From Voacanga thouarsii (lineage: Eukaryota; Streptophyta; Magnoliopsida; Gentianales; Apocynaceae), in NCBI GenBank assembly GCA_026120185.1, contig JANUWF010001625.1, positions 930,001 through 994,000 of the forward strand: a DNA stretch of 64,000 bases, in the 5' to 3' direction. Positions 13,188-24,498 of the stretch are shown one piece after another. How positions within the stretch are numbered: the first letter of the stretch is position 1; each line of letters starts with the position of its first letter. The notes beneath the pieces are model-generated. The model saw only the letters and a list, made by a program, of their open reading frames with translations, had not been told where the DNA came from and searched no databases. Made by a program: the position numbers and the translations under genes.

Positions 13188-13499
13188 ATGAATTTGATTG
13201 ACTTAGGGAGCATGTTAGTTAATAAAAATGGAGAAGAACATTATTTGGAGCATAAATATGTGATCCTTCGCTTGAAATGGTATGGGAAATGGCCTCTGTA
13301 AATTTTCACAGAGTTTACTGTGAAATTTTCATTTTAGAGTTTGGATCGTGTAAACCCAATTTAAATGGGTATAGGCAGTTGTGGTTTTGTTTTGGATGAG
13401 ATTTTGTGATGAAAAATGTCCAATGAAGCCATTGGAAGAAACCCAGGAGCCATTTATGCAGACATAGCACAGAAAAACGTTTCTGGAGAAGTTGATTAC

Positions 13500-13863
13500 T
13501 GTTGCTAAGCCGCCGATCCAAGCCGCGCCTTGAAGCTGAGCCGCTGCCATTTTGTGGGAGAAGCTGTCCGGCTATCTACCTTGGAGCCAAGCCGATTTTG
13601 ATGAAATCGAGCCATTGCAATTGTAAAATTGCAATTGCTGATTTCATGCGAGCGCGGGTTGTCGGGTCAGATCTCGGGTCAACTGCAGAGAGGAACCAGG
13701 CGAGCACGCGGGTCAGCGGGGCTCCAGGCGGGTGAAGGCGCAGATCTCTCAGACGCGGGTCTTCAGGCCGATTCGCGGGTCAACAGCATAGAGCATCTGG
13801 GCGTGGGTCGCGGGTGCAGGCAAAGTCCACAGGTCGCGGCTGAGAGTGTTCCGGTGCGGTTGG
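13500..13863 (+). other. GC-rich copia-2 leader with CGGGTC repeats
   Basis: The untranslated leader is GC-rich in an AT-rich setting. GCGGGTC/CGGGTC is repeated many times between 13,650 and 13,830. Short open frames here have no recognisable domain. Confidence 0.6.
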
Positions 13864-14404
13864 TGCACTAATTCTGTACTAATTCCGCACTAATTCTGTA
13901 GTTTGTTATTGAAGGGTTCATGTCAAGCCACTTGACTTCCTAGACTCTCGAGTGGTCATATGTGTTGCTAGATACTACCCATGCTCATGATTAGAGAATA
14001 TGGGTTTATTAATTGATGAATTAATAATCCAATCCTGATTAGAATTAATAGGATTAATTCTAATTAATTATGGATTATTAATCTCAAAGACATTTGGATT
14101 AATTCATGTTTGCTACCAATTGTCTGGGAAACCTAATAGGTCACACACAATAGATGATTATATACTCAAGATGTTATTTGATAGCATAGAGGGGTTAATT
14201 TTGAAAAAGAGAAGTTCTTCTGGACAAATTATAATTAGTGGTCCAAGTTGTAATTGTGGGAACTTGATGTTTCCAATTACAATTAGGAAATTTTAATTGT
14301 TTTAGAATTTCAGATTTTCAGTGGATTTTGGAACATATATTGGATATGCTTGAAACCCTAATCTAAAGGTGATTTCAAACGAAAATAGGAGCCACGAAAA
14401 CAAA

Positions 14405-14469
14405 CGTCGTCGTCGTCGTCGTCGTCTTCTTCTTCTTCTTCTTCTTCTTCTTCTTCTTCTTCTTCTTCT

Positions 14470-14516
<47 letters not shown>
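14405..14516. repeat. Compound microsatellite (CGT)n-(CTT)n-(CT)n
   Basis: About 7 CGT, 17 CTT and 22 CT units in the copia-1 LTR. A CT run occupies the same LTR position in the complete element. A poly-Arg/poly-Leu/Ser-Leu frame across it is an artefact. Confidence 0.95.
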
Positions 14517-14521
<5 letters not shown>

Positions 14522-16032
14522 GCTGAAAACGAAAACAGCCCTAGCCGCCATCTTTTTCTGCTAGCATAAGAAATTTTGTTGCTTTAGTAATCCTTTGTGT
14601 GGATTACTATTAAAGATAAACATACACTATAATTATAGTGGTTAGACGTCCAACCCTCGTGGAGTTTGCATAAGAGGATTGCTGGATTGCGCCTTGGCAT
14701 GAAAAAGAAATTTTGTTCTTCAGATGATCAAACAAAGGTAAAATGTTGTTACCTTTACTATTTTTATATCTTGTTTTCCACACTTAGGTGAGTCCTGGGA
14801 TGGAATCTCGTTTTATTTTCCACTGTGCCGTATATGATATGAGACTGAGATACCCAACAAGTTTTACTTCCCTAGGCTGCCTACAAGTAAGAAAATTGTA
14901 TCCTACAACACAATTTCTAAATTCACATGACCAAAACTCTATATATTTGTATTCTTTCACATAAAAAATGAGGAATAGAGATAGAATGGTTTAAGGTTTT
15001 CTCTCAAGAACCCAATGTCTTATGAGTTTGAGCAAAAAAAAGAGATGAAGACCAACATAGTTAAGGAAAATGAAGAGGGACTACTTGAAGATCATAAGAA
15101 GAAGAAGGAGGAGGCTTATATATGAGTTTGCTTGTCTCTTCTTTTTGTAATCTTACTTGTAATTCCTCCACTAAAATTTAACTCTTAATTGTAATGAAGG
15201 GTTGTAATCTACTTTTATGCTTGAGGATAATATATTTTCTTTAGATCTATGATTTCTGTTCTATGAGATTTAGTTTTTTGTGCTTATATGGTTATCTTGG
15301 TCCTATTAGGTATTCATTAATTTATTTTAATTAACTGTTCTTCCTTAATGATTTCGAGAGACGAGGTCAAGTTTTGGAAACCCATTTCAGTAATTTAACA
15401 TTTTCTATTTTCAATTAACTGGAGAGGGAGGTTAGGAATTAGGGCTAATAATCAAAATATTTATGAAATTGCCTAGAAATAAGGATTTTGTACCCTCTGG
15501 ATGATTTGGAATAGTGAGTGATGATTAATGCACCCTTAGGTTTGGTTGGTTAGGTAGAGGTACCGATTAATCAAGTTTGGAGATAGAAATCTCATAACTC
15601 AAGAGAGTATGAGAATAGTATTTGACTCACTCCGGTGCCTAGAATAGGGAATTATGGATCTAGAGGATGCACATCTCTTATGTATTGAACAGGGGAATTC
15701 CTTTTGTTACATGGGTTTATCTCTTTCTTTTTCCTAGATAAACTTCTAACTCTCTCTTTTGTGAGAACATGAATTTTTTTCCTACTATAGTTAGTGTTAT
15801 ATACCTCACATTTTCATTTGGCTAAATAATAAGAGAAGGAAATAAAGGTAGTGGTTGTGTTCCCTAAGGTTCTTTAATATTTGTTAATGGTACTAGACTA
15901 CATGATAGGTGCACTAGACTATAGGTGTCTGTTTGTATTATTTTAATTAGCATTCTAATTAGTAAAATTTGTGTGTAGGCGAAGCATAATTGATATTTAT
16001 ATTCTACATGCACAAACACGCACATCATTAAT

Positions 16033-16622
16033 TCTTTTGGAAGGGATGAACCATAATTTATTCTGGTATTAGATCAACCTTTGATTTGTCAATTTCTTTT
16101 TCCTAATGAATGATTACATGATTTTATTATTTGGATTTGTTACTTGGATTACTCTATTCTAATGAATTCAAGAGATGGGATTATAAGTTGGGGTCTATAT
16201 AATGGGTTTAATGTGGGTTTTCCTTCGATTAACTGGAGAGAGAGGTTGATGGATTAGAACTTTGTAATCATTAGGAATTTGATATCTCCTAAAGACAGTG
16301 ATATGAGCTTGGGGTGATTTTTGTTGACAAAATTAGTGGCTAATTGTCTTTTAATTTCCAACACTTTCAAACGAACCTAAAATAGGGAATTTTAAGAGAG
16401 TAAAGAGATAAAGGAATAATCTTCCTACAATCCATTAGTTCTATTAATTATAGATTCACATAATACCTTTAAAATAAGAAAAGAATTCAAGAATAAAGAA
16501 GTAGAACACTATAGGGACTGTAATATAATTCAAATAGAACTAGAGAAGGACATAGCTTCTGAGACCTAAATAAAGAAAACCAAATTACATTATCCATAGG
16601 ATTTTAGAGACCCTATAAGGGG
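16033..16622 (+). other. LTR-like flank; no gene
   Basis: Continuation of the DNA into which the family B solo LTR inserted. It resembles family B LTR text (15,350-15,450 against 16,180-16,260). No open frame or RNA gene can be supported. Confidence 0.4.
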
Positions 16623-16627
16623 AGTAC

Positions 16628-18065
16628 TGATAGGGGCTAAATTAATCATATTTTTCCTAGTTATTTGAGGCTCTTTTGCGCTACATTTTGTTCAATAACT
16701 ATCCATATTCCTTCATATTTTAGATTTTACCCTTGGAAAAGCATTTTTTTCATTATTTCAGATTTTTGGAGTAAAATGAAGCAAAAACGTCGCAAAACAT
16801 ATTAGAGGCGGCGCTGGCTAGGACAGAGGAACCGGCATTGGCCATGCACTGTTGCACGACCTTCGAAGCGATGAAAATTTGGTGAAATAGGACAAAACAT
16901 AATGGAACCGGTGCTGGCTCCGAGAGATAAGGCGATGCCGGCTGTGCCTTGAAATTAAGGCGGTGCTTTGATTTTTTCTACGTAGTTTTTGGTAATTTGT
17001 GGAGTTTTAGTATCTTCTAACTTCTACTCAGCCAAGAACATTGTACCAACGAGTTTTGACACTTCCCAAGCCTATAAATAGATGAAAAACACAAGGGAAA
17101 ATGGGAGAATTCATTGATCATCATAGATAATTACTCAATCAAAGGAGGAATTCTTTAATTTAAGGAGAGTTGTACAAGAAGGTCTTTAATGGAAGAAGAA
17201 TGAGGCTTGTCTATGAATGCTTTCTTTTACTTTGTTTTCTTTTTCTTCACAATGATGTGTTAATTATTTTATTGTAATTCGACATTGTTTTAGATATTCA
17301 TGATTTTTAGAGTTATTTGATCTTTTGATTAATTGATTGTTCTTCTTGGTATTTAATTACTTGGGCATATTACTAGATTAATTGGTTGTTTCTTCTCATT
17401 AACTTGCTAGACCAAAGAGGTTGATGGTGGTTGCAATTGATTAATTTCATATTTATTGACTGTTAACTTGCTAGACCAAAGAGGTTAATTGCTGAGGATT
17501 GAGTAATTAAAGGTTAATTGATGTTTGCCAGCCAAGGATTCATTGATTAATTTCATCTTTTAAATTTGTCAGACCAAGGAAATTTAATCAAGGATTGTGT
17601 TTAATGCATCTTGTGGATGAATTAGTTGAGACAGACCAAATGATGCTAATATATCTAAAAGGTAGCATTTAGTTGAGACAGACTAAGTGATGCTAATTTA
17701 TCTTGGTGCCAAGAGAATGATAAAATTATGATAATGGTTAGGTACTTTAAGATCATGTTTGTCTAAACAATGGTTTGAGTTACATGCTTCTCCATCCTTA
17801 ACGTGTATATTTTTCTATTTTTATTTTTATTTTCTTTTGTTTGATATTATTTCTTTTTTACTTTATCGAGTTGGTTAAACAATGAAAGAAAAGGGATTAA
17901 TGTCTACTTGTTCCTTGAGGATCGACACTCGTTTGAAGCCTATGCTATATTAATGATGAGTACGCTTACTCATATGTATAATTTGGGTTTAACATTTTAA
18001 TGTAAACTTGATTGGGAATGTACTTAGTTTTTATGTGATTTTTATACCCAAATAAATACGTATCA
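16628..18065 (+). mobile_element. Family A solo LTR with perfect TSD
   Basis: It starts TGATAGGGGC and ends ACGTATCA, 1,438 bp, between perfect AGTAC duplications (16,623-16,627 and 18,066-18,070). It carries GC-rich modules at 16,805-16,970 and a TATA box at 17,072. It is homologous to the LTRs at 1,744, 50,822 and 60,657. No internal sequence adjoins it. Confidence 0.92.
17072..17081 (+). promoter_or_regulatory. Family A LTR TATA box
   Basis: CTATAAATAG, at the same LTR position as in the other copies. Confidence 0.6.
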
Positions 18066-18070
18066 AGTAC

Positions 18071-18640
18071 TAACCCCTATGTTTGGTCTTGGTTTTGGTA
18101 AGAAGTATAGAGGAAAAAATATACAAAATTGTAAATTCAAAATGTATTAAGTTGTCCTATCAAGAGAAAGAGAGTATTTATACGTTACAGGCCTTGGGGT
18201 TATTAAGAACCTTAATCCTAAAAAATATATTAAAAAAGGCCTAAAAACAAGTTTTGTGCACATAAAAAAAAAACATTTAAGTTGTGGGAAATGAAAATAC
18301 ATCCGAAATAGTTCAAAAGCCTTCATCATTGTAAATTCCATAGGTAGCATAGGCATATATGGAGCTTGCATGGTCGTGCTACAGTCATGCAAGATGCCCA
18401 TGCAGAATCTACTGTTCAACTTCTAGGTGCAAAATTGTTTGCGAATTGCACACCCAAATTTCATGCAGGGCCAAAATGCATAGCTGTGCTTGCTAGTCAT
18501 ACACACACCTACTGGAGGGTGTGCTCTTGTTGCACGGCCAGTTGCATACCTATACATGTGGACGTGCATCACCTACTTCCAGTCATTATATATGGTTAAA
18601 ATGTAATTCATTCATGTTCCTTTGTTTCTTCTTGATACGA
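18071..18640. other. Unassigned stretch; no gene
   Basis: Non-coding AT-rich DNA. It has a cluster of TGCA-containing words (18,365-18,560) such as CATGCAAG and CCATGCAG. The two open frames of 77-90 codons have no recognisable motif. Confidence 0.3.
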
Positions 18641-20408
18641 TTTTCCTATTGTCATCGAATTGTACTCTGTACATAAAACCTTGCTACCTAAATACACAAT
18701 AAAAGCGGGGATATCACCTCGTCAAAAGGACCAAGGGTTTTTGGAATGAGGTAAAGAAAATCAAAGTAAAATAAATACTTCCTTTTTCATGGTGGTTAAA
18801 GAAGATGAAGAATGAATGAAGCAAAATAAGTGATTTACCTTAAGATGGCTTTGGTTGATTTGAATGCATGACGAGAGTATGATGTGCTGTTGTGTTTATG
18901 TGTAGAAGAGAAAGAGCTTTTTGCTTTGGTTAAAGAATGGTGTGAGTTGTATATGTGATTCAGACTTAAGAGGGATAGAAAAGAAGAGTGCTTCAGTTAA
19001 CTTTGAAAGAAACAAGAGAGTGAGTTTGTGGTGTGCTTGAGTGTCATTTGTTCATGTGAAATTATTTAGGGCAGCCAAAATATGAGTAGAAGTTAAAAAT
19101 AAATATTGTTGTCCAGCTTTAGTGCTAAATTACACGCATGTGACTCGGTGTGGCTCTTTTAATCTCAGTTGGTGTGTTGAGATGTTGGCCGATTGGTGTT
19201 TACTTTCGTGTATGTCAGGTGCTTGAGTTTCATAGTCAAAATTGCTAAGATTTGCTACTTTGATGAAGGGGTTAAGATTGAAGAAAATACCACTTAAAGA
19301 GAGTCGATAGTGTTTTGTAGTTTCAAGATGATTGAAAGTCCTATTCTATCTATGTTGTGTTTGGGCTTGCTAGGGTAGAAAGAGGGGAATTTTCCAGCTT
19401 GGTAGATGCTTGTTGGCTGGCTGATCTTTGCAAGAAAAATGAACTAGGGTGGCTGAATCATTGATGAAGAATATGGGTTAGGCTTAAGGGAAAATTCTGA
19501 TTATCTAAGTGATGGAATTGCAAAATATTTTGAGAAGGTTTTCTAGCTATCTTCATGTATTTCAACAAAGTTTAAACAGCTCCAAGGTGGCGAATAAAAA
19601 AGCTTAGACAATACTAGATTTTTTTTATTTTTTTTAATCCAAGATGAAGCTTATAAGAAAATTAGACAATAATTTAGAAGTTATAGCTATTTGTTCTTTG
19701 CAATTATTTGAAATTCAAGAATCTTAAAATTAGAGAAGTTCTCAAAAAATGGCGTCTGGAATTTTCTTTCCTACAGCCAATCGAAAATCCAAGTGTTATT
19801 AAAACACCAAAATGCATGTTAAATACAAATAAATCTAGTAGTATAATGGATAATTAATATCTAATGGATAATAGGAAATTATTTTGATTTTAGAAGATAT
19901 TTTCATAAAAGAAATTTTCTGATTTCATGAAATAACTTTCAAGAAAAAAACTGGGAGATAAACTCTAGTGGTGCCTAATCAAGAGGATTTTATCAAGACA
20001 TTAGGGAGCAGAAGATAAAAGAAAAAGAAAGCAAAAGATTTGCGAGAGTTTGGACTCAAACTCAAGTCATCAAGAGATAATTCCCAAGCTGTAAACACTA
20101 GACCACATTAACTCGTGTGTCTATAATTCATAGACAAATTTTCTTTACCATCATCTTAAGCATCTCATTTGCTAATATAAATTCTAATTTCCAAAATAGT
20201 TCACCTAATCCAAATAGAGAATTGCTATAGCCTTACTAAACAATCCACATACACATAAATAAAACACAAGTTCAATCATACACAGACAAGTGCACAAAAC
20301 CATCAATCACAATGATAGAGGTTTTAAAAATCCATATGCTTATGACAAACACTAAACAATGCCCATGCTCCCCATGAGTCTCAGGTAGAAAATAAACGGG
20401 GTATTACA
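18640..20408 (-). mobile_element. Gypsy 3' LTR (minus), left edge uncertain
   Basis: Read from 20,408 on the minus strand it opens TGTAATACCCCG. Immediately outside, 20,409-20,422 is a purine-rich tract on the sense strand (GAAGGAAAGTAGAA) that suits a polypurine tract, and the gypsy pol lies upstream of it. A tRNA-like block at 20,051-20,116 matches the LTR at 1-732. Around 18,690-18,720 the plus strand looks like the opening of another TGTAACACCCC-type LTR (compare 57,620-57,665), so the left part may be composite. Confidence 0.45.
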
Positions 20409-21182
20409 TTCTACTTTCCTTCAGAGAATTTCTTGTGAAATTTAGGTGGTTTTACCTCTAAAGGAGCTCTGGATTCTTCCACATTAACCAATCTTTAGTT
20501 TTTCAAATAGTATATTGCGTTCCACGATGATCCAATAAAACCTTTATCATAGGAATTTACTTATTTCGAAGCATCTTAACATTTCTATGCAAAATCTTTA
20601 TTGTCTTCTTGATATAACTTAGATCAAGTTATAGCAATAATAGTCCATCATTAAGTACCATCTCTAGGTCAGGATAATATTTCTTCAACTATGATAAGAG
20701 CATACATGACATATTCTAGTTAAGCGTTCCATTAAGTCCAATCGATAAGCTATTGGTCTAATCTTCTCCATAATTGGATATGGCCACAAATACCTTGGAC
20801 TCAATTTCCCACCGTTCGGATGTTGAAGACTCATATGCTCGGAGTCTACTTCAACAACGTCTAATCACCTACATGGAACTCCAACTTCTTTCTTTTATTA
20901 GCTACATAGCTCTTTTGCCGATTCTGGGCTACCTTCAATTTATCTTTAATTGCGCTGACATTATATGTCATCTCTTGTGTATTTACTTCACCAGATTTGC
21001 TAATGTGACCATCTTCAACCATCCTTAAAACAAAGATACTTGGAATTTCCTTCCATGCAGATCTTCGTATGGAGCCATACCAATTGATGATTGGTAATTG
21101 TTGTAATATGCTAACTTTGCATAGGGTAAGTAGTTAATCCACTTATGTCCAAAATCCAGAGAACATGCCCTTAATATGTTTT

Positions 21183-21720
21183 TTAATATATGAATAGCTC
21201 TCTCAGACTACCAGTTAATTTGAAGATGTGCTTAGTACTAAACTTCAAAGTCGAACCTAAGGATTGATGAGATTTATTCCAAAATCCCAAAGTGAATCTG
21301 GGGTCTCGGCTAGATACAATATTTGGTGGTACTCCATGTAGTCTCACAATTTCCCACATGTAGATTTGGGTCAACTTCTTCATTGAGTCCCTTACATTCA
21401 TTGATATAAAATATGTAGATTTGGTTAGTCAGTCTACAACTACCCACACTGCGTCCTTTTGTGAATTTGACATAGGTAAGCTAGTAACAAAGTGCATAGT
21501 TATCTTTTCTCACTTCCATTCAAGAATAGGCAATAGTTGTAACAAGACTACAACTTTCTTATACTCCATCTGAACCTTTTGATAAGTTAGGCAAGTTATA
21601 ACAAGCTTCACTTCTTATATCTTCATTGCAGACCACCAATATGCCTTCTTCAATTCATGATACATTTTAACATCTCTCGAGTGAACAACATGTTTACTCT
21701 TATTTGCCTCTTATAACATT
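21183..21720 (-). pseudogene. Gypsy integrase core remnant
   Basis: The minus-strand frame at 21,183-21,401 reads IVRLHGVPPNIVSSRDPRFT followed by FWNKSHQSLGSTLKFST, the second-Asp region of the DDE core of plant gypsy integrases. The usual SDRD is SSRD here, and the conserved HPQTDGQ motif downstream is corrupted. More integrase text lies up to about 21,720 in other frames. It would act in nuclear cDNA integration if intact. It is broken. Confidence 0.75.
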
Positions 21721-22158
21721 CTTTTCTTCAACTCCTGATCCTATGGTGCACATATTCGACAACAAAAATATTCCATTCCTTCTTCATCTACTCAAAAGTA
21801 TTTTCCTCCTCGCTTGGCTAACTTGTTCTTAAAAGCTTGGAGCTTAGCAATGTCGTTCTGTTCTTTAATGAATTAATGCTTTAATTCTGGTACCAATCTC
21901 AAATTGCTTATACAGATTTTCCCCTCTTGAATTTCTAACTTTTAGTCCAACATCTTCTATACTATCTAGACCACTTTTATTCTTATCCAAGACATATTCA
22001 ACTTCCAGCTTAGCGTATCACCTACTACATTAGCCTTTTGTAGATGATAATTAATATGACATTTGTACTCTTCTAAAAACTCCATCCATATCTGCTACCT
22101 GAGATTTAGGTCCTTCTACACGCAAATAGATTTTAGAATCTTAAAATCGGTGAACACT

Positions 22159-22440
22159 TCATATTCTACTCCGTGCAAGTATTTCTTCAAAGCTGAAACC
22201 ATACAAGTATTTCTTCAAAGCAAACACTACTACTACCAACTCCAGATCATGAGTTGGGTAATTAATTTTGCATGGTTTCAGCTTCCTTAAAGCATAAGCC
22301 ACAACCTTACTCTCCTGCATCAATACTGCTCGTAACCCCTCATTTGATGCATTGGTGTATAAAGCATATGGCTTAACCTCTTTAAGCAAGCTCATAACAG
22401 GAGCAGTCATCAATCTCTTCATGAGTTCTTGAAAACTCTT
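22159..22440 (-). pseudogene. Gypsy RNase H remnant
   Basis: The minus-strand frame contains [16 protein letters not shown] and later [17 protein letters not shown], matching the gypsy RNase H pattern YTDAS...GLGAVLMQ...YPTHDLEL. The catalytic Asp of TDAS is Asn here (TNAS). The frame runs into RT on its right with stops between. Confidence 0.8.
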
Positions 22441-22455
22441 CTCACATTTCTTGTT

Positions 22456-23150
22456 CTAGACAAACATAACATCCTTCCTCAAAAAATGCATATTGGTAAG
22501 GCCAAAGTAGAAAAATTCTTGATGAATTGGCGGTACTACCTGGCTAACTAAGGAAGCTTCAAATGATAGTAATATTCTCCAGTTGTAGTTCACCACTGCT
22601 TCTATCTTCACAGGGTATTCCATCATCCGAGACCACATGACCAAGAATTGATACTGAGTCCAACCAAAACTCCATTTGCTAAACTTAGCAAAGAGTTTAT
22701 GCTCTTGTAGCTTCACCAATACCATTCTCAAGTGCTCAGCATGCTCTTCCAAACTGTTAGAATAAATGAGTATATCATCGATAAATACCACATCGAACTT
22801 GTCCAGATACGGTTGGAATACCCTGTGCAATAAGTCCTTGAACACTGTAAGTGCATTGGTTACCCCAAAAAGTATTACTACAAACTCATAATGGCCATAC
22901 CCAATGTTAAAGGCCGTCTTAGGTATATCCTCCTCCTTAATCCGTACCTAATAATACCCTTACCTTAGATCCAGTTTAGAATAGTATCTGGAACCTTTTA
23001 CTAATCATGTAGTTCATTTATCAGTGGTAAATGATACTTTTTCTTGATCATCAAGTTATTCATTCCCTTATAAGAAATGTAAAGCCTCAGTGTCCCATAT
23101 TTTTCTTCAGGAATAACAGAGGTGCTCCCCATGTTGATGTACTTGGCCTA
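22456..23150 (-). pseudogene. Gypsy reverse transcriptase remnant
   Basis: The open segment at 22,456-22,845 begins near VFQPYLDKFDVVFIDDILIY, containing the FIDD catalytic box, and continues to KLFAKFSKWSF. Upstream (22,870-23,150), across stops, come KEEDIPKTAFNIGYGHYEF, LDLR and EKYGTLRLYISYK, in the right order for RT palm and fingers. There are several stop codons, and it is not functional. Confidence 0.85.
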
Positions 23151-23479
23151 ATACTGCCTTGATTCACACACTTCTCCAACAATTATTTTAATTCCTTCAA
23201 CTCGATAGAGGCCATTCAATAAGAAGTTCTTGATACTCACTCAGCTCTTGGGGTTAGGTCTATGGTGAACTCCACCTCCTAAGCTGGTGGTAGAGAAGTG
23301 AGCTTAGTAGGAAGACATCTTGAAATTCTTTCACCATAGCAATATTCTCCAAGGTATATTGATTCTTGGGCCTATTTATTAAATAGGCTAGATATCTTGT
23401 GCATCCCTTCTTGAACATTTACTGAGCCTTCATCCAAACTATCAAATATTTTAACTCTTCATACGCTTTGCATTAAGTT

Positions 23480-23660
23480 TAATGTATCCTAGTCCAGCAT
23501 ATTATAAAGTCTTAATTTTACATTCTACATTGGTTCCATGCTTAGCCAACCAATCTATGCCTAATATTAGGCCATAGTCTTGAATAGGTAAGACTTTGAG
23601 ATCTGCATTAAGATTTTCCTTTCCTACCTTAACGTGACACTCCTACATCGACTTCCCTAC
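23480..23660 (-). pseudogene. Gypsy protease region remnant
   Basis: The minus-strand text around 23,520-23,600 fits the segment after the gypsy aspartic protease active site, but the active-site triplet itself is not clear. Position next to RT supports the call. Low certainty. Confidence 0.4.
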
Positions 23661-24498
23661 TTCTACTTGTTGGGATGTGTGCCAAAAATAGCTCATATTT
23701 CTGTATTTTTGAAATTAATAAAAATTTCATTTATTAATGATTTTTTGTTTACATATATTGCATATTAAGCTCTAAATGTGTTCATAAGTAATCTACGTAA
23801 TTGGGTCATGCGTTCATAGTAAGGTGTACATTATAGGCTACAAACACATAACTGAAAAATTATTCATAATCGAATGATTAAGTTGGGAACTTCATCAAAG
23901 TCTAGAGCATTACACAGTGGTTTCTAAATATGAAAAGGTTTACCTTTAACCAGTGAGTAGTCCACTTACACCAATAGTATAAGCGTAAGTAGAATACGTA
24001 GAATTGGACCACGCAAAAATAATCATTTTAAAATACTAAAATAAATAAAGATTAGTTTATCGTAACTACTGTGTGGACGAGTGCCTTAAGACTTAGTATA
24101 AGTTGGTGGTCTGGTAAAACTAGATGTACACACTTTGATGTATGTTGGGTGAGGTCTTATTGCAAGGCCAATAACTCTTTATGTTGGGTGTATAACTTTA
24201 GTTAATTAAGATGGACATATACAATAAAGTTTCTATACTTCATTACATGAAGAAATCACCCCTTTATGATTGTCTCAGATAATCTAAATAATCCAGAATC
24301 TTGGGAAATATGACTAAATATGTACACATTTGGGTAGCTCCCATTGACAAGTGGATAAATAGTGGAAGTCATGGATTACGAAACTAACTATCAAAGAATC
24401 ATAGAAGTCATTGAGAAATGTGTTAGTGCATTTATTTCTATCTCAATAATAGGTGTGACATGAAGGGGTATTTTCATCACTACACCTGTAGGTCTAAG

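Larger units (their letters stand above)
11113..13863 (+). mobile_element. Truncated copia element (copia-2): 5' LTR, primer site and leader only
   Basis: The LTR runs from TGTTGGGAATATGCCC (11,113) to CA (13,173), about 2.06 kb. A primer site TGGTATCAGAGC lies at 13,176-13,187 and a GC-rich leader follows to about 13,863. No gag is reached. It sits inside the copia-1 solo LTR, and the element was lost beyond the leader. The LTR is related to the one at 23,668: shared CAGTGAGTAGT and ACGTAGAAT blocks, and a shared tail around 11,950-12,060 against 26,060-26,170. Confidence 0.75.
10654..14859 (+). mobile_element. Copia-1 solo LTR (plus), itself interrupted
   Basis: It starts TGTTAGTGTTGTGCCC and ends TACCCAACA, between AGTTT duplications (10,649-10,653 and 14,860-14,864). 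Its halves match the reverse complement of the complete copia-1 LTRs (35,223-36,938 and 42,575-44,349). The middle is replaced by a different copia fragment (11,113 to about 13,863), and roughly 300 bp of the original LTR is missing at the right junction. Confidence 0.85.
10065..16027 (+). mobile_element. Family B solo LTR (plus), split by copia LTRs
   Basis: Flanked by identical TTAAT (10,060-10,064 and 16,028-16,032). Its start aligns with the family B LTR start (33,896) and its end (...CACATCA) with the end near 44,588. About 1.75 kb belongs to this LTR. The rest is the copia-1 solo LTR at 10,654-14,859 with its AGTTT duplication. At least five palindromic GGCCTAGGGA...TCCCTAGGCC modules lie at 10,245-10,620. 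No polypurine tract or primer site adjoins it. Confidence 0.75.
20409..23667 (-). mobile_element. Decayed Ty3/gypsy internal region
   Basis: The minus-strand order from right to left is protease, RT, RNase H, integrase, polypurine tract, LTR, which is the Ty3/gypsy order. The right end is cut at 23,667 by a copia LTR, so gag and the 5' LTR are lost. Stops and frameshifts occur throughout. It could not be translated into an active polyprotein. Confidence 0.8.

Noticed and set aside
12867..13301. 144-codon plus-strand frame
   Set aside because: It crosses the end of a copia LTR and the primer site, so it is not a gene.
14369..14569. Frame with poly-Arg, poly-Leu and Ser-Leu runs
   Set aside because: It is a translation of a compound microsatellite inside a copia LTR.
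20051..20116. Possible tRNA gene
   Set aside because: A/B-box spacing is right but stems do not pair, and the block is inside an LTR; reported only as tRNA-like.
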